DNA from: an uncultured Acidobacteriota bacterium
GTDB lineage: Bacteria > Acidobacteriota > Blastocatellia > RBC074
Reading direction: 5' to 3'
DNA: 45,849 nucleotides
NCBI GenBank assembly: GCA_902825875.1
Contig: CADECP010000009.1
Span: forward strand, 1 to 45,849
Shown: piece after piece, positions 26,442 through 33,930 of the stretch
Numbering within the stretch: position 1 is the stretch's first letter
Layout: each line of letters opens with the position of its first letter
Notes under the pieces: model-generated
What the model was told of the DNA's origin: nothing
Databases searched by the model: none
What the model saw: only the letters and a program-made list of their open reading frames with translations
Translations under genes and position numbers: made by a program

Positions 26442-27542
26442 TCATTCGAGGTTGATGTTGTTTTCTACATTTCGCGGGCGAGGCAGGCGGAACCAGAATC
26501 GGGTTCCGCCGGTTTCGCGTGGCGCATGGCCGATTTCGCCTTTCCAGTGTTCGACCGTGATGCGGCAAAAATATAGTCCCAAGCCAATTTTGCCTTTGCC
26601 TTTTTTTCCTTGCGCGAATTTTTGAAACAGCGTCGGCGCGATTTCGGGCGGAATGCCTGCGCCTTCGTCGTCAATTGTGACCAGCACTTTGTCGTCTTCG
26701 TCGTGGCAGCCAATCGTGACAGTGGAATTGGCCGGGCTGTAACGAAGCGCGTTTTCCAGCAGGTTCGACACCACACGCTCCAGCCGCGATTTTTCGCCAA
26801 CGACTTTCCAGTCGGTTCGCAAATCCAGATTGAGTTGCAGTTTGACCTGGCTGTGAGCGAAGGCTGCTGAAAGTGCTTCGCTGACTTCGCGCACGGCGCG
26901 ACCGGCGTCAGGGGCATTGTCGGCGTTTACCGAAAAATCGTTGAGCGATTCGACTTCGGCGGAAAACGCGCTGAGGATTTCGCGGATCAGAGCTTCCTGT
27001 TTGGCTGCTTGGCGCAACCCGATTTCCAGAAACTTGCGGCCTTGTTCGGAAATCGGTTCGCTGGCCAGCAATTCGTACCCGCCTCTGATGCCCATCAGCG
27101 GCCCGGCCAGATCGTGAACGATGCAATGCAACAGAATTTCTTTCTTTTGAATTTCCTTTGCCAGGCGTTGGTAATTCAAACTCGCTTCGTTGCCTTTTTG
27201 CTGCATCAACCGTTGCTGCAATTCTTCCAGAGTTGCGTCCAGCAACAACGCGCAATCGCCCTCTTCGGTCGGGAACAGATGCAAATCAGCGACTCGCCCG
27301 GAATCGGTTTGCAAACAGGGCATCAACATCGAATTGCCTTCGAGCGGCAACAGGCCTTCGAGGAAATAAACCTGCTCGCCGACAGGCAGCCCGGCTTGTA
27401 GATCGGAAATTCCATATTCAGCCAGGCTTCCGCCCCAGCCGGAAAGTCTGCCTTGATCGTCCGCCAGCAAAAACGCTGGGGAACGCTGTTCCGTCGCCAG
27501 ACGATTCAAATACGAAAACACAGATGCAGGCATCTCAGCCAT
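26442..27542 (-). CDS. Soluble sensor histidine kinase
   Basis: The 366-residue kinase has no membrane segment. An N-terminal PAS-like region (about 20-105, SPAFLLADDQGRLSGWGG) is followed by a coiled coil and the H-box LLHCIVHDLAGPLMGIRGGYE with His143. The ATP domain has NLLENALRYSPANS (N-box, about 260-273), DDEGAGIPPEI (291-301) and GLGLYFC (320-326). The ATG at 27542 has GGAGG five bases upstream; a longer frame would run into the GTPase gene and is rejected. It is the last gene of a four-gene operon. No response regulator is adjacent. The stop codon sits exactly at the border of the Rhs scrap. Confidence 0.93.
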   Translation of the reverse strand: MAEMPASVFSYLNRLATEQRSPAFLLADDQGRLSGWGGSLAEYGISDLQAGLPVGEQVYFLEGLLPLEGNSMLMPCLQTDSGRVADLHLFPTEEGDCALLLDATLEELQQRLMQQKGNEASLNYQRLAKEIQKKEILLHCIVHDLAGPLMGIRGGYELLASEPISEQGRKFLEIGLRQAAKQEALIREILSAFSAEVESLNDFSVNADNAPDAGRAVREVSEALSAAFAHSQVKLQLNLDLRTDWKVVGEKSRLERVVSNLLENALRYSPANSTVTIGCHDEDDKVLVTIDDEGAGIPPEIAPTLFQKFAQGKKGKGKIGLGLYFCRITVEHWKGEIGHAPRETGGTRFWFRLPRPRNVENNINLE

Positions 27543-27594
27543 AACGGCCTCCGAGTAAAGTTGAGTGTCTGGGGAGTTGAGAGAGTAGGGATTG

Positions 27595-28086
27595 TCAGCA
27601 AATTTTTTCTGCCAGTTGCCGAAACGCTTCTTCGATGCCTTCGCCGGTTTTGGCGCTGGCTTTGACAACCTGCCAGCCAGCGGATTGGCAATCGGCAATC
27701 GCCTGATCGTCAATTTCCCATTCGGCGCTCAAGTCGTTTTTGTTGACGATGAAGACGAATGGAATGTCGCCGACGTGTTCCGCCACGCGCTGGCGCAGCA
27801 TTCGCGCGGTTTCCAGCGTTGCCAGACGAGTTCCGTCGGCAACCAGCAAATACCCGGCAGCGCCGCGCAAATAATCCATGCGGACTTTCTGGAATTCGTC
27901 TTCGCCCGCCAAATCCCAAACGATCAAACTGATTTCCTGATCGCCGAGCGTGACGGTTTTCTTGTCCACTTTGACGCCGACGGTGGTCAGGTATTCGTCG
28001 GAGTAAAGGCTTTTGACGAAACGCGAAACCAGGCTGGTTTTGCCGACTGCAAACGCTCCAAGCAGACAAATCTTTTTCTGAATCAT
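27595..28086 (-). CDS. Ras/Rab-like small GTPase
   Basis: A stand-alone 163-residue GTP-binding switch. The G boxes are G1 GAFAVGKTS (10-18), G2 Thr in TTVGVK (34-39), G3 WDLAGE (57-62), G4 NKND (115-118) and G5 SAK (144-146). The residue after DxAG, Gln in Ras and Rab, is Glu62 here, so intrinsic GTP hydrolysis is probably low and a partner may be needed. Length matches a minimal Ras fold with no lipid-anchor tail. It lies between the OmpA-fusion gene and the kinase gene. Confidence 0.93.
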   Translation of the reverse strand: MIQKKICLLGAFAVGKTSLVSRFVKSLYSDEYLTTVGVKVDKKTVTLGDQEISLIVWDLAGEDEFQKVRMDYLRGAAGYLLVADGTRLATLETARMLRQRVAEHVGDIPFVFIVNKNDLSAEWEIDDQAIADCQSAGWQVVKASAKTGEGIEEAFRQLAEKIC

Positions 28087-28113
28087 CTTGATGAATCCTC
28101 TGGGGTGAATTCT

Positions 28114-30000
28114 TCAGGGGCGCGTTTGTGCTTTGGCCTGTCGCGGGTCAAGCAGGGAAACTTTGAACGACACGCTGCGGTTGAATTCCTTGTCGGCTTC
28201 GCTGGTTTCGGAACGAACCGGTTGCAGCGAACCAACTCCAACAGCGGTCAGGGAGTTTACGGGGAATTGTTTGGAGTTGAGCAAGAACAAAACTTTGTCG
28301 GCGCGTTGCCGGCTCAGAGCCATGTTGGCTGCATCGTCGCCTTCGGTGTCGGTGTGCCCGATCAACTCAACACGAAAAGTGCGTCCAACGGTCGGCGCGA
28401 GCGAGGCGAGTTTCTGAAGATCGGCTGTCAGCGTTTTCAAGGTTTCGCCCTGACCGGCAGCCAATTGTGCGCCGCCGCGAACAAATCGAATTACTTGTTG
28501 TTCGATCTTCAAACGCAAAAATTCCGGCTCTTTCAAATCTTCGTCAATCAGGTTGCGGTCGTCGAATTTCACCACGCCGGGCAAGGCGCGAGCGATTCGC
28601 CGGGTTTCGACCAACCAATCGTGCGGAGCCAATCCGCTCGCCGTCAGCGTTCCGTCGGCGAACTTCAATTCCACTGACGAAGGCGGTTCCAGCAAGCTTT
28701 TCGCTCGCGCCAACACCAGCGGAGCTTCGAGCGCGGCGTAATCTTTCAATCGCAATTCGACAGACGAAGGATTGATGACGGTTTCTTTTCGCAAAATCGC
28801 CATTGGGTCAGCCGCCAGCGGGTCGCGTAATCCGGCGAGGAATCGTTTGCCATTTTCTTTGCCGGTTTCGGCGATGACGATGCCGGGTTCCTGTTTCAGA
28901 CGGTTCAGGTAAGCGTTCCAGCGTCGCGCATCTCGCCACGCGAAAAATCCCCACACTCCCAAGCCGATGACAATCGCCGCCAGCAACAGCCAGATGTAAG
29001 TCGGGATTTTGTATTCCGCCGGTTCGCTGCGGCCTTGATATTGAGATTGCAGGCACTCTTCCAATCGAGGCCGAGCGCCTTCAAATGCCGAAGCGTCGCC
29101 ATTGAACAGGTCGAAGGCTTCGCGTTGTTCAACGTGAATCGCTTCCAGCGCCGGAGCGAAATAATCGCTTCGCAGCGTTTCAGGAGCTTCGCCGCGAATA
29201 ACCACTGCCAGCACGGCGTGCGCGCCTGATTCAAACCAGACTTCGCGGTCGCCCAGATCGAGCGTATCAATCTGTTGATCGCCGGAACCGAACGAATCTC
29301 GCGCGAAGTTACCGATTGCGACCTGCATGGCTGTCAGCATGCCCGAAACGATGTCGGCGTCTTTGGTGATCGTCGGGTCGGCAGCGACGTGATGCAGCAG
29401 CAATCCGGTTTGTTTATGAATCAGAAATACCTGTTCCGAACGATAAAGCAGCGTGTGATACAGCACGACTTCGGCAAAAGACTTGCCGGTTTTCAAGGCT
29501 TCAAATCGCCATTTGACGCCTTGCCACGACAAGCTGTGTTTCAATGTCTGATCAATCGTTTGGACAAAACCGCTGAGCGCGATGGCGATGGCTCGGCGAA
29601 TGGCCGGTCCCATCAACGGCGAAATGGCTTCGGCAACTGGGCGCGGGTCTTTTTTGATTGAGTGATGAAACGCCGTGACAATCGTCGGAGCCAGCGCATC
29701 GGTCAGCGCGTCGTCCTGGGCGTTGCGAAGCCGGATCGCTTCGGGCAACGGACGGCTCATTTCTCGCGCGCGAACGCGAGGATTGTTCAGCCGCTCCAAA
29801 ATGTTGCCGAGTTGAGTCTGTTCCGGTTCCAACAGCAAACGACGCAATTGCGCCATAGCTTCGGCGTCGTCGGGCTGAGCAGGTTCTTCCAACTCGAAAC
29901 TGGTTTCCGGCAACAAGTCATCGAGTTGCAGAACGTCGTCCGGCTCCGGCCCAAGCCGTGTCGGTTTGTTCGGAACGATTCGCAACGGGTATTCAGCCAT
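28114..30000 (-). CDS. Roadblock/longin-like-TM-BON-OmpA fusion protein
   Basis: The 628-residue protein links cytoplasm to cell wall. An acidic N-terminus and helical region (1-185) precede a domain at about 188-300 (QVFLIHKQTGLLLHHV, SGMLTAMQVAIGNFARDSF, REVWFESGAHAVLAVVIRG) that has the look of a roadblock/LC7 or longin module, folds that regulate small GTPases. One membrane helix follows (332-354). The periplasmic part has a BON-like stretch (about 442-486, TLTASGLAPHDWLVETRRIA) and a C-terminal OmpA domain (about 500-615) with the peptidoglycan-binding motif ELIGHTDTEGDD and NRSVSFKV. The GTPase gene is 27 bp downstream. The roadblock call is inference. Confidence 0.82.
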   Translation of the reverse strand: MAEYPLRIVPNKPTRLGPEPDDVLQLDDLLPETSFELEEPAQPDDAEAMAQLRRLLLEPEQTQLGNILERLNNPRVRAREMSRPLPEAIRLRNAQDDALTDALAPTIVTAFHHSIKKDPRPVAEAISPLMGPAIRRAIAIALSGFVQTIDQTLKHSLSWQGVKWRFEALKTGKSFAEVVLYHTLLYRSEQVFLIHKQTGLLLHHVAADPTITKDADIVSGMLTAMQVAIGNFARDSFGSGDQQIDTLDLGDREVWFESGAHAVLAVVIRGEAPETLRSDYFAPALEAIHVEQREAFDLFNGDASAFEGARPRLEECLQSQYQGRSEPAEYKIPTYIWLLLAAIVIGLGVWGFFAWRDARRWNAYLNRLKQEPGIVIAETGKENGKRFLAGLRDPLAADPMAILRKETVINPSSVELRLKDYAALEAPLVLARAKSLLEPPSSVELKFADGTLTASGLAPHDWLVETRRIARALPGVVKFDDRNLIDEDLKEPEFLRLKIEQQVIRFVRGGAQLAAGQGETLKTLTADLQKLASLAPTVGRTFRVELIGHTDTEGDDAANMALSRQRADKVLFLLNSKQFPVNSLTAVGVGSLQPVRSETSEADKEFNRSVSFKVSLLDPRQAKAQTRP

Positions 30001-30015
30001 AACGCAATCAGGAAA

Positions 30016-30624
30016 TTATTCGTCGCCCGGCAGCTTGAATTCGTTGTTCAGCCGCATCGCCAGTTCGGTGAACAGATTGGCCAGCGCCGCGCGATCTGTC
30101 TTGTCGTTGCGGAGTTCGCGCGATTCGCGTTGCAGCGACGCCGACAAATCTTCATGTTTCGAGCGGATTTCGTCAGCCAGGTTTTTGGCTTGATCCAGAA
30201 TCTGCTGTCGCAATTCGCGTTGAGCTTGCGAACTGTGTTCGTCCAGCGCGTTGATCTTGTTGGTCAACGAACGCGCGGCGTCGCGCAATTCGCGCGTGAT
30301 GTCTTCGGCGGTCTGTGTGCGTTGTTGATTTTCAGACCGCAGCCGGTCGCCAAGCGCGCTGATTTCCTGCTTGATGAAAGCTTCGAGCGAATCGAAACGG
30401 CGTCGAGCGTCTTCGCGCGCGTCGGCGGCTTCTTTCATCAACCGTTCTTCCAAACGTACAAAGCGGCGTTCGTAATCGCGCATTTGCGCGCCGAACAAAA
30501 TGTCGCGGATTTTTTCGATGTTGCCTGCGCCTGCGGCGGCAACATCTTGAGCGGTAATGTTGGCGGACTGATGGAAATCAGCGGTCGGCATCGGAATGAC
30601 GTTGCGTTCTTCGGCAGCGTTCAT
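30016..30624 (-). CDS. Coiled-coil protein, first gene of GTPase operon
   Basis: A 202-residue, highly charged, helix-only protein with heptad-like spacing from about residue 35 to 180 (YERRFVRLEERLMKEAADAR, SLEAFIKQEISALGDRL). It has no membrane segment. GAGGAG precedes the ATG and the next gene starts 15 bp after its stop. The IEKIRDILFGAQMRDYERRF segment appears in small cyanobacterial and acidobacterial coiled-coil proteins near OmpA/GTPase genes, as far as I recall. A role as scaffold or as effector of the GTPase is inference. Confidence 0.75.
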   Translation of the reverse strand: MNAAEERNVIPMPTADFHQSANITAQDVAAAGAGNIEKIRDILFGAQMRDYERRFVRLEERLMKEAADAREDARRRFDSLEAFIKQEISALGDRLRSENQQRTQTAEDITRELRDAARSLTNKINALDEHSSQAQRELRQQILDQAKNLADEIRSKHEDLSASLQRESRELRNDKTDRAALANLFTELAMRLNNEFKLPGDE

Positions 30625-30788
30625 AATTCATTCTCCTCGTAAGGTAGATAAAGTGAGGCTTCTGGGGCAGCCTGTCAGGAATTTTTTCTGTGATCTCTTG
30701 AACCGAATGTTTGGGGATGTTTCCATCTCTGGCGCGCAAAGCATACTTGATAGACTTCAATCACCGCAATGATTTAACCGGAGAAAAA

Positions 30789-31739
30789 ATGACCGAACAC
30801 GATTCGACAATCCTCGGTTTCGACATCGGCGGAACCAAAACCGCCGTCATCGAAGGCACACGCCAAGCCGAAATTTTGCAACGTGCGGAACTGGCGACCG
30901 AAGCCGTTCGCCCGTTTGCCGAAACCTTTCCGCGAATTCTGGCTGCGGCTCAACAAGTGATTGCCAACGCCGAAGCCGCCGGTCGCCGAATCACAGCCGT
31001 CAGCGTTTCCATCGGCGGCCCGTTGAAAATTACCGAAGGCGAATTGATTGGTCCGCCGCATTTGCCCGGCTGGCATGGCGTGCGATTGAAAGCCGCGCTC
31101 GAAGCGAACTTTCCCAATCTGCCTGTGTTTGTCGAACACGATGGCAACGCGGGCGCGCTGGCCGAATTTCATTTTGGCGCGGGGAAGGGGCGAATGGGAC
31201 TTCGCCATTTGATCTTCCTGACCTTCGGCACAGGGCTTGGCGCGGGGCTGATCGTCAATGGGCAGGTGCTTCACGGCATCACCGACACGGCTGGCGAAGT
31301 CGGTCATTTGCGATTGGCGTGGGAAGGACCGGTTGGATTTGGCAAAGCCGGTTCGTGGGAAGGCTTTGCTTCGGGACAAGGGCTGGTCGAACTGGCAGCG
31401 ATGATGTTTCCGCATCGGTGGTCGCAGACAACGCCGATTCGTCAGGTCGTTGAAGCAATGTTGGCCGACGATGCGGACGCACTGGCCGTTGCCGCCGAAG
31501 CCGGAAAATGGATGGGGCGCGGAATGGCTTTGCTGATTGATACGCTCAACCCGCAATTGATCGTGCTGGGTTCGTTGGCTGTGGCATTGGGCGACCGCGT
31601 GCTTGAACCGGCTCGGCAAGCTGTTGCCGAAGAAGCTTTGCCGCAAGCCGCAGCGGCTTGCGAAATCGTTCCGGCAAAACTGGGAAAGGGAATCGGCGAT
31701 GTTGCCGCGTTGATGGCTGCGATTGTCGGACTGGCTTGA
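30789..31739 (+). CDS. ROK-family sugar kinase, no zinc motif
   Basis: The 316-residue protein has the ATP-binding ILGFDIGGTKTAVIEG at the N-terminus, VSVSIGGPL, the catalytic VEHDGNAGALAEFHFG (catalytic Asp in EHDGNA) and LTFGTGLGAGLIVNG. The usual ROK block GHxxxx followed by CxCGxxGC is replaced by GHLRLAWEGPVGFGKAGSWE, with no cysteines, so the structural zinc is missing. It probably phosphorylates glucose, N-acetylmannosamine or a related sugar in the cytosol. The ATG has GGAG six bases upstream. A longer in-frame start at 30711 is not needed. Confidence 0.9.
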   Translation: MTEHDSTILGFDIGGTKTAVIEGTRQAEILQRAELATEAVRPFAETFPRILAAAQQVIANAEAAGRRITAVSVSIGGPLKITEGELIGPPHLPGWHGVRLKAALEANFPNLPVFVEHDGNAGALAEFHFGAGKGRMGLRHLIFLTFGTGLGAGLIVNGQVLHGITDTAGEVGHLRLAWEGPVGFGKAGSWEGFASGQGLVELAAMMFPHRWSQTTPIRQVVEAMLADDADALAVAAEAGKWMGRGMALLIDTLNPQLIVLGSLAVALGDRVLEPARQAVAEEALPQAAAACEIVPAKLGKGIGDVAALMAAIVGLA

Positions 31740-31755
31740 GTGAAGAGACTTTTTC

Positions 31756-31838
31756 GACAGGATTTACAAGATTGAACAAGATGAAAAGCGACTCAAGGCA
31801 GCCTGACAATCCTTCTGTAAGGTCTGGTCAATCCTGTC
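31756..31838. repeat. Dispersed inverted-repeat element copy 2
   Basis: GACAGGATT (31756-31764) pairs with AATCCTGTC (31830-31838), matching the outer arms of the element at 7710-7792 at almost the same spacing. The interior has GATTGAACAAGATGAAAA, similar to the first copy's GATGAAAAAGA. It lies between convergent genes and its right arm overlaps the last codons of the acetyltransferase. Confidence 0.65.
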
Positions 31839-32349
31839 TATTCAAACCACACGTGAACAGTTTGATTTCCTCAGCGTCCGCCGACAGCCGAATCAGTTTG
31901 TCGAAGCGAAAGCCGATCTTTTCCAGCACGCGAATCGAGCGTTGATTGTCCGGCGAAGTGATCGCCACGACTCGATTCAGGCCAAGCGTGTGATAGGCAA
32001 AGCGCATCACGCCGGCAGCCGATTCGACCGCGTACCCTTTCGAGCAAAACTCCGGCAACAGCGCATAGCCCAAATCCACATCGTCCAGCGTGTCTCGTTT
32101 CAACAATCCGCAGATTCCAATCGCCGCTCCCGAAGTTTTTTCTTCGACGCAAAACAACCCGAAGCCGAATCGTTCGTAACTGGCAACCGGGCCGTTCAGA
32201 ATGTAATTCCGAGCGTCTTCCAGTGTCCGTACGCCTTTGTTGCCGATGTTTTCCATAAACGACGGCTCGTTCAGCAAGCGAAGAATAAACCCGGCATCGT
32301 CCGCCGTGAGTTTGCGAAGGCTCAATCGTTCGGTTTCCAAAATCATCAT
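31828..32349 (-). CDS. GNAT acetyltransferase, RimJ/RimL type
   Basis: The 173-residue enzyme begins MILETERLSLRKLTADDAGF, typical of the RimJ/RimL subgroup that acetylates protein N-termini or small amines with acetyl-CoA. Further family marks are IGICGLLKRD, the motif-A region ELGY-like DLGYALLPEFCSKGYAVESA and NRVVAITSPDNQRSIRVLEKIGF. Two adjacent ATGs can start it. It follows the nucleotidyltransferase gene by 17 bp on the same strand. The substrate is unknown. Confidence 0.92.
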   Translation of the reverse strand: MMILETERLSLRKLTADDAGFILRLLNEPSFMENIGNKGVRTLEDARNYILNGPVASYERFGFGLFCVEEKTSGAAIGICGLLKRDTLDDVDLGYALLPEFCSKGYAVESAAGVMRFAYHTLGLNRVVAITSPDNQRSIRVLEKIGFRFDKLIRLSADAEEIKLFTCGLNRQD

Positions 32350-32366
32350 TTCAGGCCTCGCGCCGG

Positions 32367-32987
32367 TTAATCTTTGTCGTAATACTTGCTCGGTTCGGAA
32401 GTTCTGACATCTGCCAAATCACACAAGCGACGAAAGCCAGCCATCATTGTCAGCCAGGCATCTTCGCCCGCTGTTTCAACCACTTTTCGTTTGACGGTTG
32501 GACGGTCAACCAGCTTTTGCTCTTTGAGCAGGAAAACAATGTCATCCAGGTCTTTTTGTCGGCCAGCGTTGTACTTCAGAATGACCAGCCATTCCGGCGT
32601 AATCAGCCGCAATCCATTTCGCAACTTGATCGCCTGATTCAGCGCCGCTCGATAAAACTTCTCATACCCGTCGCTGCGAACAATCCAGTCAATCGGAACT
32701 TCGTACTTGCCGACTTGCAGCGTGTAACTGCTGCCGCCAAAGCTCAAGGTGTATTTCGGAGTCAACGACAAGTCTTTTGAAGCGATGATGTTCACGTCTT
32801 TGGTCAGTCGCTGGCTGCCGTACAGATGCATGGCCAACCCGCCCGCCAATGCCCATTCGATTTCTTCCTGCGCGGCCAGTTCGCCGAATTTCTGCGCGGC
32901 TTCAAGTCCAACGTCGGTGGCAATCATCGGATTGGCCGCGCTTTGGATAATGTGTTCGACGATTCGTTGGTATTCGGTTTCAATCAT
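32367..32987 (-). CDS. Nucleotidyltransferase-fold protein (AbiEii-like), DxD altered to DxN
   Basis: The 206-residue protein carries the nucleotidyltransferase signature WALAGGLAMHLYGSQRLTKD (about 45-64), followed by VNIIAS. Active members have DxD at this point; here it is Asp-Val-Asn (codon AAC). Later segments PEWLVILKYNAGRQKDLDDI (about 150-169) match the helical part of AbiEii/DUF-type family members. Its ATG overlaps the stop of the upstream membrane-protein gene as ATGA, so the two are coupled. It may be an antitoxin-like or inactive family member, or one using altered metal ligands. Confidence 0.78.
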   Translation of the reverse strand: MIETEYQRIVEHIIQSAANPMIATDVGLEAAQKFGELAAQEEIEWALAGGLAMHLYGSQRLTKDVNIIASKDLSLTPKYTLSFGGSSYTLQVGKYEVPIDWIVRSDGYEKFYRAALNQAIKLRNGLRLITPEWLVILKYNAGRQKDLDDIVFLLKEQKLVDRPTVKRKVVETAGEDAWLTMMAGFRRLCDLADVRTSEPSKYYDKD

Positions 32988-33538
32988 TGCTTTGCACCAT
33001 TGATTGCTGATGACAACAGGCTACTCACCCTTTCACGCAATCTTTTTTGTCGAAATTTTTCGATAAGCCATCTAGCATCATCGTGAGGTCTTTTGTTGCT
33101 TGCGAAATCTCCATATTTTTCAAATTCACTCTCAAGCCATTTTATGTACTTATTCACTTCTTCATCGTTAAAGACTCTCGACAGTTCGAACGCTAAAAAT
33201 TCAAGGTCGTCTAGGGCTAATAGCTTCATTCTCACAAGTCGCCCTAAAAGGTCGTAACGATATAAGAGTGTGTCGAGCCATCTCTCATCATCGCTATGCT
33301 TAAACTCCTCTATCTTGTTTTCATCAAACTCAAACTTTCCGTAATCAATCTTATAAAAAAATCTTCTTAAGCCATCATCGGCGAAAAAGTCTTTTATGAT
33401 TGTCGTCAGAAATTGTGCTTTTTGAATCTTCCAGTTTCTGTACAACTGAATAACAGTAAGCATAAGTCCAAAAGCCGCTACAAATGGCCCGATAGCTGTT
33501 ATAAACGGTAAGACATCTTTGATTCGATCAAAACTCAT
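32984..33538 (-). CDS. Single-pass membrane protein of unknown function
   Basis: This 184-residue protein has one membrane helix near the N-terminus (about 9-32, LPFITAIGPFVAAFGLMLTVIQLY), then a basic flank (RNWKIQKAQF), so the large charged helical domain is cytosolic. It contains repeated acidic-aromatic stretches (FFADDGLRRFFYKIDYGKFEFDEN). This architecture recalls DUF4760-like proteins, often found in defence islands, but I cannot confirm the family. The gene is clearly AT-richer than its neighbours and is start-stop coupled to the nucleotidyltransferase gene, hinting at a transferred two-gene module. Confidence 0.68.
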   Translation of the reverse strand: MSFDRIKDVLPFITAIGPFVAAFGLMLTVIQLYRNWKIQKAQFLTTIIKDFFADDGLRRFFYKIDYGKFEFDENKIEEFKHSDDERWLDTLLYRYDLLGRLVRMKLLALDDLEFLAFELSRVFNDEEVNKYIKWLESEFEKYGDFASNKRPHDDARWLIEKFRQKRLRERVSSLLSSAINGAKQ

Positions 33539-33930
33539 ATCAGTTCTTCTCCATACGGCACCTAAGCATTTGTATGAATTCGCAACGTCTAGTGATTAGG
33601 TGGAAATGTTTAACTCAATCTGATGGCTAACATTACCGAAGGATACGGCGGAGTATAGTTCGCACTTCGGTACCCGGCAAATTTTGAAGATGACGGCATT
33701 CGTGTTCATTCGAGTTTATTCGCAGTTGAATCGTTTTTCATTCATCAATCACTCTGATTCGGTGAATCTTCTCGGCTAATCAATGCTGAACTGGTCAAAC
33801 CAAGTCGGCTCCGCTACAATCGCGCTTACTTCATCTTTATTTCAATCAAGCACAAGCAATGAAAGGCACGACCCGGTTGCTACCGCTGCCGGTCTGTACC
33901 TGTTCAGGAGCCTATTCAGGAGAAAGACAA
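33539..33930. other. Intergenic region before first phosphofructokinase
   Basis: No gene seen. A short stretch near 33623 (ATGGCTAACATTACCGAAGG) could encode MANITEGYGG, reminiscent of four-helix-bundle proteins, but a stop follows at once. An upstream in-frame ATG at 33859 would extend the phosphofructokinase by 24 residues without support. Confidence 0.4.

Noticed and set aside
27592..28677. Plus-strand frame of 361 codons over the GTPase and OmpA genes
   Set aside because: It is antisense to two clearly conserved minus-strand genes and spans their border.
30711..30788. Upstream extension of the ROK kinase gene
   Set aside because: The residues are not conserved-looking, and a good ribosome site directly precedes the ATG at 30789.
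33616..33660. Possible fragment of a four-helix-bundle (23S intervening-sequence-like) protein, MANITEGYGG
   Set aside because: Ten residues and then a stop. The match is too short to support.
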